Assembly: GCA_016721825.1 (NCBI GenBank)
Contig: JADKHI010000001.1
Coordinates: 682,001 to 746,000, forward strand
DNA length: 64,000 bases
From: Flavobacteriales bacterium
GTDB lineage: Bacteria > Bacteroidota > Bacteroidia > Flavobacteriales_F > PHOS-HE28
Reading direction: 5' to 3'
Shown here: piece by piece, positions 26,955-36,042 of the stretch
Numbering within the stretch: the stretch's first letter is position 1
Layout: every line of letters starts with the position of its first letter
Program-made: the position numbers and the translations under genes
The notes under the pieces: generated by a model
The model's database searches: none
What the model saw: the letters and a program-made list of their open reading frames with translations, nothing else
What the model was told of the DNA's origin: nothing

Positions 26955-27074
26955 GGCCTCCAGTTCAGTTCCGACAGTTTCTCGTACGTCGCATTCGCTG
27001 AGGGCCTTATCCTCTAAGACCAAGGATACTCGGTCGAGCTTTCCAAAGACCTGACCGGTACGGAGCCGACCGGC

Positions 27075-27653
27075 TCAGCGACGGAGCAGCTTGCCCAATC
27101 GCTCCATCAGATCCTGATTGTAGACCGGTGAAAGCAGCAGGTCCTCCCCTTTGCTCAAGCGCAGCAGGATCAGATCATGTTTGGCGTTGGGCATGGTATC
27201 CACGATCCTGCGGCCTAGGCCGAAGGTGAGCGAGCGGAGGCCCACATCGACCGTGCAAAAGCGCACGAAGTCGCGTTCACGTTGCTTGGCCTGCTCCTCG
27301 GTCATGCCCGCTTCCATTTTCTGACGAAGCTTCTGACGGAGATAATCCCGCGCGGCCGATCGATCGATGAGGCTTGCATCGAGCATGTCCTGCCGTTTGA
27401 GCACCAGCCGGTCCTTTCGTTTGACCATGACCAACTGATCCGCTTCGATCGTGTAGATCGCATTGACCGACCTGTCCTGAAGGAAGGTGAATACAAGGCC
27501 CAGGAAAGCCACGACCCCAAGAAAGATCAGGAGGCGCCAATCGCCCGACCGTGCGCCGATCACCAGCCCCAGCAGAAGCATGATGAGGCTGCTGATGGAC
27601 CAGACCGAAAGGTTGTGCCACTGACGGCGGGTGTGGTAGGTGTGGGAGCCCAT
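27075..27653 (-). CDS. Small two-helix membrane protein with a cytoplasmic domain, function unknown
   Basis: 192 residues. Two membrane helices (about residues 18-36 and 40-60: WSISSLIMLLLGLVIG and LLIFLGVVAFLGLVF) are followed by a soluble domain of about 130 residues with a mixed basic and acidic stretch (KLRQKMEAGMTEEQAKQRE). The layout recalls YcxB-like proteins, but I see no decisive motif. The start at 27653 lies 13 bases after a perfect TATCTTTG box. Confidence 0.7.
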   Translation of the reverse strand: MGSHTYHTRRQWHNLSVWSISSLIMLLLGLVIGARSGDWRLLIFLGVVAFLGLVFTFLQDRSVNAIYTIEADQLVMVKRKDRLVLKRQDMLDASLIDRSAARDYLRQKLRQKMEAGMTEEQAKQRERDFVRFCTVDVGLRSLTFGLGRRIVDTMPNAKHDLILLRLSKGEDLLLSPVYNQDLMERLGKLLRR

Positions 27654-27666
27654 TGGCGTTGGCCGA

Positions 27667-27674
27667 CAAAGATA
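27667..27674 (-). promoter_or_regulatory. Bacteroidota -7 box upstream of the small membrane protein gene
   Basis: TATCTTTG on the minus strand, exact TAnnTTTG match, 13 bases before the start codon at 27653. No TTG is seen at the expected -33 place. Confidence 0.5.
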
Positions 27675-27732
27675 TCCTCGACCCCGGCCCTTGGTCCATG
27701 AACGAGCAAAGCGGCTTTCGCCGCTTCGCTTG

Positions 27733-27816
27733 TACCGAAGAAGGGACTCGAACCCTTACAACCTTACGGTCACACGCCCCTGAAACGTGCGCGTCTACCA
27801 ATTCCGCCACTTCGGT
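27733..27816 (-). tRNA. tRNA-Leu (anticodon CAG)
   Basis: Read on the minus strand, the acceptor arm ACCGAAG pairs fully with CTTCGGT, followed by discriminator A; CCA is not encoded. The D arm GGCGGAATTGGTAGACGC, an anticodon arm CACGT-loop-GCGTG with CAG in the 7-base loop, a long variable arm (class II) and a T arm with GGTTCGAGTCC are all present. The length is 84 bases. A perfect promoter lies upstream. Confidence 0.95.
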
Positions 27817-27823
27817 AAGTGGT

Positions 27824-27840
27824 CCCGTTCTCTTAACGGG
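27824..27840 (-). other. Inverted repeat in the tRNA-Leu leader
   Basis: CCCGTT (27824-27829), a 5-base loop CTCTT, then AACGGG (27835-27840): a perfect 6-bp stem between the tRNA promoter and the mature 5' end. It would form a hairpin in the precursor just upstream of the RNase P cut. No poly-T follows, so it is not a terminator. Confidence 0.6.
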
Positions 27841-27844
27841 GGTG

Positions 27845-27874
27845 CAAATATAGCGCGCTGTCGGATCTATACAA
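27845..27874 (-). promoter_or_regulatory. Bacteroidota promoter of tRNA-Leu
   Basis: On the minus strand TTG (27872-27874), 19-base spacer, TATATTTG (27845-27852). Both boxes and the spacing fit the Bacteroidota sigma factor consensus exactly. The predicted start is near 27838, about 20 bases before the tRNA. Confidence 0.8.
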
Positions 27875-28154
27875 TCAGTGAGGTCATAGGGGAGCTGATG
27901 AAGGGCCTGATCTCCTCAGCATTCATGACCCGAACAACCCTGCCACCTAAGAACCCTTGGCGAACAGAACGGTCCGAACGCACGAAACCCCCACCTGGCT
28001 GTGCCTGGCAGGGGAGTCGTGACTCTTCAGATTGACCTTTGAACTACTTGGACACCCTTTTCAACGGTGGGTCCCCCCTCGAGGGTTTCACCAGGGGATG
28101 AACTTTTTCGCTCATGTGAGATGAGTCCTTGATCATCAGGGAATTGTCGCTTGA
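27875..28154. other. Intergenic stretch without a recognised gene
   Basis: Between the tRNA-Leu promoter and the DPP III terminator I find no ORF with family-like sequence, no second tRNA and no clear repeat. Short G and C runs and a few weak hairpins are all I see. Confidence 0.5.
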
Positions 28155-28190
28155 AAAAAGAAAGGCGGTCACCATCGGCGACCGCCTTTC
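28155..28190 (-). terminator. Rho-independent terminator of the DPP III gene
   Basis: Arms AAAGGCGGTC (28161-28170) and GACCGCCTTT (28180-28189) form a perfect 10-bp stem with a 9-base loop. On the minus strand the stem is followed by a run of six T (the A-run at 28154-28159 on the plus strand). It stands 24 bases beyond the stop of the minus-strand gene at 28214. Confidence 0.85.
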
Positions 28191-28213
28191 CAAGGCTGAT
28201 GATCCGCTTATGC

Positions 28214-30253
28214 TCAGTTCTCGTCCGGCAGGAAGCTGAACTTCTCGCCGTACTCGAGCATCTGCTTCACGAAATCGTCCGGGTATTCCACCTTCACATC
28301 AGTGATCTCACCCTTGGCATCCAGCACGGGCAACAAGCGGGGCTGGATGAAACCAGCGTAAGGCGCCGTGGTGATCTTCTTGGCGCGCTCCAACACTTGG
28401 GCGTGCAGGGCGGGATCCACTTTCACCCCATAGGTCTCCACCAAGGCCTTGCCTGCCTCGTAGTCCCCTTGGCTCTTGATGCGCTGCACTTCGCGGAGCA
28501 GTTCACCGAACAACACGCGTAACTTCTCGTAGTTCCGCACATCGTAATACGTTTCGCCGTTGCGCTGCACCACGGCGATCACACTGTCCTTCATGCCCTT
28601 CTCCAGACACCAGGCGCTCACCCAATGGCGGTTGCGCATGTGCGCCTCCTCAATGTCCGCACCCGGCTTCAAGCGGCGCAGTTGCACAAGCAGACCGCTG
28701 CGGATGTACGAATCGTACTCCGCTTTACCGACTTCCAACGAAGGCATGACACCGATCTCCACCATGTGCGGATCCATCATGTAGTAGAGGGCGACCAGAT
28801 CGGCACGACCTTCCTCCAAGGTGCTGGCGTAGTTCTTCAGTGTGGCGTCCGTTTCACCGATGCCGGGCTCAAGCTGTCCGCTGGCATGGCCGATGACCTC
28901 GTGGAGCGCGGTGTGCAGTTTCCCGGCCAGGGCTCCATGGGCAATGGCACGATCGACCTCTTCCTTGTCGTGGCAGAACACTTCCAACGAGCCTTTGCCG
29001 CTGCTCTTGTCGTAGGCATCGGAGATGTTGCCGAGGCTTACGCTCTTGCTACCGTGTGCGGCGCGGATCCAGTTCGCGTTGGGCAGGTTCACCCCGATCG
29101 GTGTGCTGGGCGCAGCGTCACCGGCCTCACCCACCGTGTTGATGAAGCTGTAGGTAATGCCAACAACTTCCTTCTTCTTGTGCTCTTCCATCAACGGCGA
29201 ATGGTCCTCGAACCACTGGGCGTTCTCTTGGATGGCGCGCATGTTCTTGGTCGCTACGGGATCGATCACCTCCACGCAGGATTCGTAAGAACCCTTCTTG
29301 CCGAGTGGATCATTGTACACCTCGACGAAGCCGCTGATCAGATCTACGGTGGAGGACTTGTCCATCACCCACGCGATGTTGAACTCATCCCATTTCTTAA
29401 GGTCTCCAGTGCGGTAGAACTCGATCAGCAACCCAAGGACCTTGGCCTGTTCGGGCGACTCCGCCACTCCTTGCGCTTTCTCAAGCCACATGACGATCTG
29501 CTCGATGGCCTGACCATACATGCCACCGACCTTCCAGGTCTGTTCCATCAACTTACCATCCTTGCCACGCACCACCTTGCTGTTGATGCCGTAGCTCAGA
29601 GGCGTCGTGTCGCCCTTCACCTCCATAGCGGCGTAGAAGGCTTCGACCTCCTTCTGGTTGACATCGTCGGCATAGAAGTTCACGGCGCTGGAAAGGACCA
29701 GGTCCTTGGTGGGGTCCAGGCTTACCTTCTTGGCGTCCACGATGGGATCGTAGAGAATGTCCGCTAGCTCCTTGCTCAGCGTGGCACCACTGGCCGTTAC
29801 AAGCGAATCGAAGTAGCTCCGACGGCAATCCGGGATGAACTTGTCCATGCCGTAGTGATGGTGGATGCCGTTGCTGAAGAACACTTCCTTGGCGTACACC
29901 ATGAAAGCGTCCCATTGTTCGCCGCTTCGTTCACCCTTGTAGTCCCGGATGATGTGCTCCAGCGCCCTGCGCACCTTCAGGTTGTGCTTGTAGTTCTGGT
30001 CCCACATGATGTCGCGCCCGCTGAGGCCCGCCATGGTCAGGTAGTAGGCCAGCTTCTTCTGCTGCAGGCTGAGCTGCTCCCAACCGGGGATCTGGTACCG
30101 CAGGATGCGGGTGTCTGAGAAGTGGTCCACTTCCCATTTGAAGCTGTCCACTACTGCGCTATCCGCATTGGACGTGTTCCCGGCATGCTCATCGGCTCCT
30201 CCACATGCCATGAACAAGGGCAGGGCAAGCAGAGCGATCACAATACGTTTCAT
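28214..30253 (-). CDS. Dipeptidyl peptidase III (M49) lipoprotein
   Basis: 679 residues. Signal peptide MKRIVIALLALPLFMACGG ends in a lipobox (FMAC), so it is a lipoprotein. Canonical M49 zinc site: H451-E-V-I-G-H456 in LHEVIGHASG and E480-E481 in LEEGRADLVALYYM. The enzyme removes dipeptides from the N-terminus of oligopeptides of about 4-10 residues. The length matches the family. The transcript ends in a good terminator. In this lineage the enzyme appears to be envelope-bound, unlike the cytosolic eukaryotic DPP III. A TATCTTCG sequence, one base off the -7 consensus, lies upstream at 30282-30289. Confidence 0.93.
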   Translation of the reverse strand: MKRIVIALLALPLFMACGGADEHAGNTSNADSAVVDSFKWEVDHFSDTRILRYQIPGWEQLSLQQKKLAYYLTMAGLSGRDIMWDQNYKHNLKVRRALEHIIRDYKGERSGEQWDAFMVYAKEVFFSNGIHHHYGMDKFIPDCRRSYFDSLVTASGATLSKELADILYDPIVDAKKVSLDPTKDLVLSSAVNFYADDVNQKEVEAFYAAMEVKGDTTPLSYGINSKVVRGKDGKLMEQTWKVGGMYGQAIEQIVMWLEKAQGVAESPEQAKVLGLLIEFYRTGDLKKWDEFNIAWVMDKSSTVDLISGFVEVYNDPLGKKGSYESCVEVIDPVATKNMRAIQENAQWFEDHSPLMEEHKKKEVVGITYSFINTVGEAGDAAPSTPIGVNLPNANWIRAAHGSKSVSLGNISDAYDKSSGKGSLEVFCHDKEEVDRAIAHGALAGKLHTALHEVIGHASGQLEPGIGETDATLKNYASTLEEGRADLVALYYMMDPHMVEIGVMPSLEVGKAEYDSYIRSGLLVQLRRLKPGADIEEAHMRNRHWVSAWCLEKGMKDSVIAVVQRNGETYYDVRNYEKLRVLFGELLREVQRIKSQGDYEAGKALVETYGVKVDPALHAQVLERAKKITTAPYAGFIQPRLLPVLDAKGEITDVKVEYPDDFVKQMLEYGEKFSFLPDEN

Positions 30254-30323
30254 GGGTCAAGTCCCCTTTTCTCGGGGTGCGCGAAGATACTTGGTATGCT
30301 CCGCTACCGAAAGTGCCTGAGAA

Positions 30324-30806
30324 CTAGAGGGTCGGCTTCGGCTTGCGCGTGGTGGTCACCATCTGGGACCGCGCCTCCTCCACCACCTTCTTCATGCGGT
30401 GATAGGCCGCCAGCTGCTTGTTGTAGCGCTTCAGATCGGCGTGCGACAGAGTATCCACATGCAGCAGGTCCATCTTGTCCGCCAGATCATGCAGCTTCAC
30501 CCGTATGGCGAGGGGGTCCTCCATCACGCGGTCGATGTACTGTTCGTAGTCCTCCTCGGGCACACGTGAAATGTGTTGCAGGGCCGTGAGAATGCGGGGC
30601 GGAAAGTCCTTCTTGGCCAGGTCCTCAACGGTGAGCGTGGAACGCTCAAGCACATCATGGATCGCGCCCAGCACTTGCTCCTCCTTGTCGTGACCGCGCA
30701 TCATGACCCGCATCACGTGTAACACGTACGGCTTGTTGAAGCGGTCCACTTGCCCCTTGTGCACCTTGGCCGCAAGCCGGATGGCGCGCTCCAGGAGGTC
30801 ATCCAT
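30324..30806 (-). CDS. HD-domain protein, SpoT/RelA hydrolase-like
   Basis: 160 residues from the ATG at 30806 (MDDLLERAIRLAAKVHKGQ); the upstream extension overlaps the previous gene. Residues 5-115 have the HD pattern of ppGpp hydrolases: KVHKGQVDRFNKPYVLH, GAIHDVLERSTLT for the HD pair, and KLHDLADKMDLLH in place of the SpoT KLADRLHNM. The synthetase, TGS and ACT domains of SpoT are absent, so it is a stand-alone small HD protein. It could be a MESH1-like small hydrolase or another metal-dependent phosphohydrolase. It follows the lipoprotein gene after 11 bases. Confidence 0.78.
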   Translation of the reverse strand: MDDLLERAIRLAAKVHKGQVDRFNKPYVLHVMRVMMRGHDKEEQVLGAIHDVLERSTLTVEDLAKKDFPPRILTALQHISRVPEEDYEQYIDRVMEDPLAIRVKLHDLADKMDLLHVDTLSHADLKRYNKQLAAYHRMKKVVEEARSQMVTTTRKPKPTL

Positions 30807-30817
30807 GGGTCCTGCGC

Positions 30818-31501
30818 TCACTTGTTCACCGTTATGCGCAGATTCAGCGCCTGGGGATCCTTCATGATCACCGACCAATCCGTGCTCAGCTTCACCTGCT
30901 TGGTGGAGGGGTCCTCCCGGACCACTCCTTCCGCGATGCCCACCTCTCCGATGGCCTCGGGGAACGTGAAGCTGTACTTATACTGCATGCTCTTCAGCAA
31001 TCCGCTCATGTCGAGGGAGTCATTCTCGTCCTGGGACATGTCGGAGCCCATCTCTTCGGCGTGTCCGTTGTTGGTACGCACCAACGTGTTGCCCTCCCAA
31101 GCGAAGAAGCCATGCGGTGCGCCCGAGCTATCCGGCAGCAGAACGTTCAAGGCATTGTTCAGGGCCGCTACATCCGTGAACCGGAAGCTCAGGCGTTGGA
31201 TGTATCCATCCTTCTCCTTCTTCACCTTCACCTTGGAGATGCCCTTGATCGCTTTCAGCTTGTCGGCCTCATCCTTCATGTCCATCTCCCCCAACCCATC
31301 ATCGGCGCCCTTGCCCTCGGTCATGCCTTCCATCGACTTCATCAACTCGGCAAAGGAGCTGAGGTCGACCACGTACTCCATGGAACCGCTTCCATCCTTC
31401 TTGAAGGTGTAATTCTCTTCAATGGTGATACAGCCGACAAGGAACACCAGCATGGAGGCAACAGCCCATGTGCGGAGGGTGGAGGAACGGAACTTGAACA
31501 T
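30818..31501 (-). CDS. Lipoprotein of unknown function
   Basis: 227 residues from the ATG at 31501 (MFKFRSSTLRTWAVASMLVF, then LVGC lipobox). The longer open frame crosses the terminator of the adjacent gene and is not used. The mature part starts ITIEENYTFKKDGSGSMEYV, a start common in Bacteroidota lipoproteins of the same kind, and has an acid-rich segment EGKGADDGLGEMDMKDEADK. I recognise no catalytic motif. A TACATTGG sequence at 31519-31526 on the minus strand is one base off the -7 consensus. Co-transcribed with the HD-domain gene. Confidence 0.75.
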   Translation of the reverse strand: MFKFRSSTLRTWAVASMLVFLVGCITIEENYTFKKDGSGSMEYVVDLSSFAELMKSMEGMTEGKGADDGLGEMDMKDEADKLKAIKGISKVKVKKEKDGYIQRLSFRFTDVAALNNALNVLLPDSSGAPHGFFAWEGNTLVRTNNGHAEEMGSDMSQDENDSLDMSGLLKSMQYKYSFTFPEAIGEVGIAEGVVREDPSTKQVKLSTDWSVIMKDPQALNLRITVNK

Positions 31502-31550
31502 GGTAGCGATCGTTGGGGCCAATGTACGGAAGCCGCTCGGGCAGCCATTG

Positions 31551-31590
31551 AAAAAGACGAAGCCCCCCGAGAGTCCCGGGAGGCTTCGTT
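31551..31590 (-). terminator. Rho-independent terminator of the giant T9SS gene
   Basis: Arms ACGAAGCC (31557-31564) and GGCTTCGT (31582-31589), with inner CCC/GGG pairing that closes the loop, followed on the minus strand by TCTTTTT. The stop of the T9SS gene is at 31606, 16 bases before the stem. The structure separates it from the lipoprotein gene. Confidence 0.8.
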
Positions 31591-31605
31591 CAACAGTGAT
31601 AGCGA

Positions 31606-34600
31606 TCAACGCACCAGCGGCACGCGGAAGGTCCTTTGGTCCTGGCCTGCTGTTACGCGGAGGAAGTAGATGCCCGAAGGCAGTTCCTGGCCTTCCACAT
31701 TCATACGTCCCATCGAGCCTTGGGCTCGATGCTGTGCGATCCAACGGCCAGTGGCATCCAGCACGTCCACCTGAACAGCGCCGGCGCCTTCAACCTGCCA
31801 CTGCACTACGAACTGGTTGCCTTCCGACCAGGCCAACAGGCCCGAGGTCGAAATGGGGGCCACACCTGTGGAGGTGTTCACGGAAACCTCTCCTACGGTC
31901 ATGGCACTGCAATCCCCGTCCTCCACGGTCAGCGTCACTGTGTAAAGACCGGGCAATGTGTAGCTGTGCTGTGGCTCGGCATCGGTAACGATCGTGCCAT
32001 CGCCGAAATCCCAGGTGTAGTCAAGACCGTAGGTGCTGAAGTTGAAGAACTCCACGAGGTCGTTGACCATCACGATGTTCGGTACGGCCTCGAAGACAGC
32101 CTCAGGGCCATCACCAGCACCCAGCGTAACAGCGGGCACCACGAGCTGGCAGCCCTGCGCGTCCGTAACGCTCAGTGCATAATCACCAGCAGGTACCGCG
32201 CTCAGGTCCTCGATCACTTCTCCATTGGACCATGCGAAGGTGTATGGGCCGGTTCCCCCCATCACTTGCAGATCGATGGCCCCATCAGCGGCGACCGGGC
32301 AGGAAGCTGCCATCAACACGAGCTCCGCATCCAAGGCTGCAGGAGCTTCCACTGTTACCGCTGCCGTGAGGCTACCGCAACCGCTATTACCACCAACAGT
32401 GATGGTGTACTCGCCGGCCGCAAGACCGCTGAACGTATGGTCGCTAGTGGCACCCGCTTCCTGAGCCAGCACCGTACCGAACGCATCGGCGAGAACATAG
32501 TCCCATGGACCATTGCCCGCGCCTTGCACACTGATCGAACCGTTGTTGGCATCGGTGCAGGTCAGCGAAGTGACCGTGCGCTCCACCGGCGCACCGATGT
32601 GCAGCACGAAGCGGACGGGATCCACGGGGTCGTTCGCGGCCATGCTGAAGGTGTAGACCGCACCTTCGCTCAGCGTGGTGGAGATACCCGTCTGCAGATC
32701 CTCCAGCACCAAGCAGGTCATGCCGGAGAGCACCGCCATATCCGAACTGGTGATCGTGTACACGCCATCCACCTGCACATCCACACCCACAGGCACGTCG
32801 ATCGCTGCTGTCAATGCCCCGTAGGCGTTGATGGCCATCTCAACACCATCCGTGGAGCGGGTGCTGATCGATACGGCTTCAGGGTGCACGAAAGGGAAGT
32901 GCGCTACATCGTAAGCTCCCGTCGCAGGATCCCCGTTGATGAAATGCAGGATGGCCTCGTCAGCGAAGATGCTCTGTGTGTTGTTCAAGTGCAGACGCAC
33001 CTTGGGGCGATCATCCTGCTGCTGGCTGAAGATGCCACCGTTGATGGGCTCAAGCACCTTGGCGGATTCATCCACCGTGGTGGTGACCCCTGCGCCAGTA
33101 GCGTGCAACCAGAAGCCCTGGCTGCTCTGGATGTTGCCGTTCGCCCCGAGCGTCCCCAAGCTATTGGCCTCATCCCAAGCCGCATTCGTGCCGGCGGTAG
33201 GCGAGAAGATGTAGTAGAAGTTGTCGACATCGGCGCCCAACGACAGCAGGCTGAAGTCGATGGGCGAAGGCAACGGATTACCCACCAGGTTCATTCCATC
33301 ACGTGCGGGTGTGCCGGTGCTGGTGTAGGACATGGGCAGCGTGAAGGGTGTGTTCGCAACCTGTGGAGCACCTTTCACGTCGATGGTGAAGGCCGTGGTG
33401 GTGTTCAATGAGGTACCGCTCCAAGCAGCATAGCCACGACCGATGGTGATGCCCTCGGTGATGTTCGAAACGCCGATGAGCGTATCTGTGAGCGCTGTGG
33501 TACCGGTATGGGTCTCATCGTATTTACGGATGCTCGGCCACAGCTTTCCGCTCACATAGAAGGGCGGATAGTTGGACCCGGGGAAACCAGCCGTGAAGAA
33601 GTCATCCTTCCAAGAGTTGAAGGTCACACCTTGGATCGGACTGGAGAGCAGGCGCCAGTTGGTGACGCCGGCAGGAATGTAACGCTGCATGGTGATGTCG
33701 CCGGTGTAGGATGCATCCACATTCACCTCACCGAGCCTCGCCGTGCCTGTGGCGTTGCTCTGAAGCACGACATCCTTGCCGTTGGCATCGAAATCGCCGC
33801 TATCCAGCTGCAATGTTCCGCTGATATTCAAGGTGTTCAGATCAAGCAACAGGCCACCGCCATAGACGGTCATGTCCTTCACGTTCATGGTGCCCGTAGC
33901 ACCGCCCAGGGTCGCTTGTGCGTCACCCAGGAATTTCAGGTGGTCGTTGGTCGCAGTGAGTCCACCGTCAGCCGTGCACTCGGTTCCATAGATGTTCACG
34001 GTGGCCGTGCCTCCCAGGGCAAGTGTCCCTCCGTTCTCAACGATGAGGTCGCGCACGTTCAAGGTAGCACCGACGGTGGTGACCACATGGCTGTTCTGCA
34101 CCACCATGCTCGAATTGCGTGTAAAGGTGACCGCAGCAGGAGCAGGACTTCCGGTGCGCGCGGTGCTCCACGTTGCACTGGCCTCGCTGCCCGTGTTGCG
34201 GCTGTAGTAGATCGGCTGGCAAAGTGTACCAGAGACAGCGACATCCTCCACGCTCCAGATCTCGTTGGCGTCGTTGTTCTTGGCGATCACACGGAGCGCC
34301 ACGGAATTCGTTCCGTTAGGCACCGTGATCTGCACAGTGCTGTATCCGTCCGTGGTGCGGTTGCCACCGGCCGCAGGTGCGTAATTGACCGGAGTGCCGG
34401 CTGTGCCCGTGGCGATGCCTGTACCCGTTGCGTAACCCCAGCGCGTATTGCTGTTGAAACCCGCGATGCGCAAATCAGGATCAAGCGGGAATCCGCCCCC
34501 GTTGAGGTTCACGTAGAACGCGATCGAATCAGCTGCCTCGGCACCGTTGAAGGCATTGCCAGATGTGCAGGACACACGCGCGGTGATGGTGATACCCGTC

Positions 34601-35907
34601 CAATCCAAGGTGGAAACCCCGGCCAGGTCCAAGGTGACCGTACCGTTGTTCACCTGCCACGAGGCGGGCGTGCTGATGATGCGCTGACTTGCCGGAGTAT
34701 CGCCGCTTCCGGTGCTGGTGCTGATGTTGCCAGCGCCCGTTGTGACCTCCCAGCCGCCGCTTCCACCGCTATCGAAATTCTGTAGGAAGGAGGCCGGTGA
34801 TGTCTCATTGTCGATCACCGTTAACGTGTGTACCGAAGGCGTGCCGATGCTGGGTGTGCCCAAGCCGCCGGTAATGTTCTGGAGGGTGAACACCAAGGTG
34901 GCGTCACCGTCGCAGGCGCCATTGTCCGTAACGGTAATGGTTTGGCTCTGGTTGGCCACGCTGCCACCGGGGAAGGAAAGGGTCTGTGTGGTGTAGCTGT
35001 TGATGCGCGCAGCAGGACCCGAGGTCAAGGCCACATCCACGGTGGTGGGGTTGGTAGGGTGGGGATTGACGATGGACGCTGTGACCAACGTGTTGCCGCC
35101 ATCTTCGCTTACTCCTGAAGTGGTGGAGGTCAGCTTCACCAAGGTGTAGGCGCGGCCGGTAACGCTGATATCGTCCAACGCGAACTCATCACGGTTGGCG
35201 GATACGGCGATGTCGTTGCTTGTCCAACGGATGTACACATAAGCACCATTGGCCACCGTGATACCGCTGAACGTGGTGGCCCTTGGCAACTGGGTCCATC
35301 CTGCTCCACCGGAAGGGCCTGGCGAAGCGATGTCCAGGGCGGGTACGCTCGAATAGGTCACATCGTCCGTGGAGTAGCTGAAATTGAACGAACTGGAACT
35401 GTTCTGGTCATTGCGGTAGTAGGCATTGTAGGCGATATCGAAAGCTGTGAGCGTGCTGCCGGTGTTGTTCTGCACACGAAGGGTCATAGTGCCGGGAGCA
35501 AAGTCAGATGCGGCTGGCTGGAAACCGAGCGCGCGCCCCGTGATCGGCGCACCGCCGAAGGAATAGATACCGCCAGTGGTAATGGCCGCATTGCCAGGGG
35601 CCGTGCTCCCGCGACGGAAGTCCGTTCCGGAAGTGATCCGCGTGCCACCGTAGGCAAGTGTGCCATCGCTCCAGCCTGTGATCGCCCATGCATCCGAATC
35701 CAAGCGCCCGCTGGTAGGCACCGGCTGAAAGCCTGTTCCAGCGAAGGCGCCGTTCGCAACGCCAGCTACCGTGGCATCGAACGAGACCGTGTAGGCCGTG
35801 TTCGGGGCCACGATGTTCAACTGGGCCTCTACGTGGGGCGCCAGGATCAGGGCAGCTGCGGACAGCAGCAGGTGTTTGGCGTTCTTGATGGCGTATCGAC
35901 GTTCCAT
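31606..35907 (-). CDS. Large secreted T9SS protein with PKD and SprB-like repeats
   Basis: 1433 residues from the ATG at 35907; the signal peptide covers MERRYAIKNAKHLLLSAAAL to EAQ. The N-terminal 560 residues hold two jelly-roll-like domains and a Calx-beta-like stretch (SVEDGG variant: TSGVSEDGGNTLVTASIVN). Residues 600-1000 include WRLLSSPIQGVTFNSWKDDF and a fold often seen in T9SS adhesins. Then come SprB-like repeats (GGTGPYTFAWSNGE; GNGPWDYVLADAFGTVLA), a PKD domain (YTWDFGDGTIVTD) and a type A sorting domain (DVLDATGRWIAQ to RVPLVR). It should be secreted and surface-attached, acting as an adhesin or carbohydrate binder. No catalytic motif seen. A TAGTTTTG box lies upstream. Confidence 0.88.
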   Translation of the reverse strand: MERRYAIKNAKHLLLSAAALILAPHVEAQLNIVAPNTAYTVSFDATVAGVANGAFAGTGFQPVPTSGRLDSDAWAITGWSDGTLAYGGTRITSGTDFRRGSTAPGNAAITTGGIYSFGGAPITGRALGFQPAASDFAPGTMTLRVQNNTGSTLTAFDIAYNAYYRNDQNSSSSFNFSYSTDDVTYSSVPALDIASPGPSGGAGWTQLPRATTFSGITVANGAYVYIRWTSNDIAVSANRDEFALDDISVTGRAYTLVKLTSTTSGVSEDGGNTLVTASIVNPHPTNPTTVDVALTSGPAARINSYTTQTLSFPGGSVANQSQTITVTDNGACDGDATLVFTLQNITGGLGTPSIGTPSVHTLTVIDNETSPASFLQNFDSGGSGGWEVTTGAGNISTSTGSGDTPASQRIISTPASWQVNNGTVTLDLAGVSTLDWTGITITARVSCTSGNAFNGAEAADSIAFYVNLNGGGFPLDPDLRIAGFNSNTRWGYATGTGIATGTAGTPVNYAPAAGGNRTTDGYSTVQITVPNGTNSVALRVIAKNNDANEIWSVEDVAVSGTLCQPIYYSRNTGSEASATWSTARTGSPAPAAVTFTRNSSMVVQNSHVVTTVGATLNVRDLIVENGGTLALGGTATVNIYGTECTADGGLTATNDHLKFLGDAQATLGGATGTMNVKDMTVYGGGLLLDLNTLNISGTLQLDSGDFDANGKDVVLQSNATGTARLGEVNVDASYTGDITMQRYIPAGVTNWRLLSSPIQGVTFNSWKDDFFTAGFPGSNYPPFYVSGKLWPSIRKYDETHTGTTALTDTLIGVSNITEGITIGRGYAAWSGTSLNTTTAFTIDVKGAPQVANTPFTLPMSYTSTGTPARDGMNLVGNPLPSPIDFSLLSLGADVDNFYYIFSPTAGTNAAWDEANSLGTLGANGNIQSSQGFWLHATGAGVTTTVDESAKVLEPINGGIFSQQQDDRPKVRLHLNNTQSIFADEAILHFINGDPATGAYDVAHFPFVHPEAVSISTRSTDGVEMAINAYGALTAAIDVPVGVDVQVDGVYTITSSDMAVLSGMTCLVLEDLQTGISTTLSEGAVYTFSMAANDPVDPVRFVLHIGAPVERTVTSLTCTDANNGSISVQGAGNGPWDYVLADAFGTVLAQEAGATSDHTFSGLAAGEYTITVGGNSGCGSLTAAVTVEAPAALDAELVLMAASCPVAADGAIDLQVMGGTGPYTFAWSNGEVIEDLSAVPAGDYALSVTDAQGCQLVVPAVTLGAGDGPEAVFEAVPNIVMVNDLVEFFNFSTYGLDYTWDFGDGTIVTDAEPQHSYTLPGLYTVTLTVEDGDCSAMTVGEVSVNTSTGVAPISTSGLLAWSEGNQFVVQWQVEGAGAVQVDVLDATGRWIAQHRAQGSMGRMNVEGQELPSGIYFLRVTAGQDQRTFRVPLVR

Positions 35908-35966
35908 GTCGTTCAATTTTGCTGAGGGGTGGGCAAGCACACGTTGCCCTCTGGTCTGAAGGTGGT

Positions 35967-35974
35967 CAAAACTA
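35967..35974 (-). promoter_or_regulatory. Bacteroidota -7 box of the giant T9SS gene
   Basis: TAGTTTTG on the minus strand, exact TAnnTTTG match, 59 bases before the start codon at 35907. A TTG occurs only 10 bases upstream, so the -33 box is not standard. Confidence 0.5.
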
Positions 35975-36042
35975 CGGTTCTCCACAATGGGCCGGGGATC
36001 TGATCCTCAGGAAGTTTCCCACATCCGACCGGGGAACGAAGC

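Noticed and set aside
27875..28154. Possible integration remnant next to tRNA-Leu
   Set aside because: No integrase gene, no second copy of the tRNA 3' end and no direct repeat is visible.
31636..33411. 591-residue plus-strand ORF opposite the giant T9SS gene
   Set aside because: No family-like sequence; the minus strand has PKD and sorting domains in this region.
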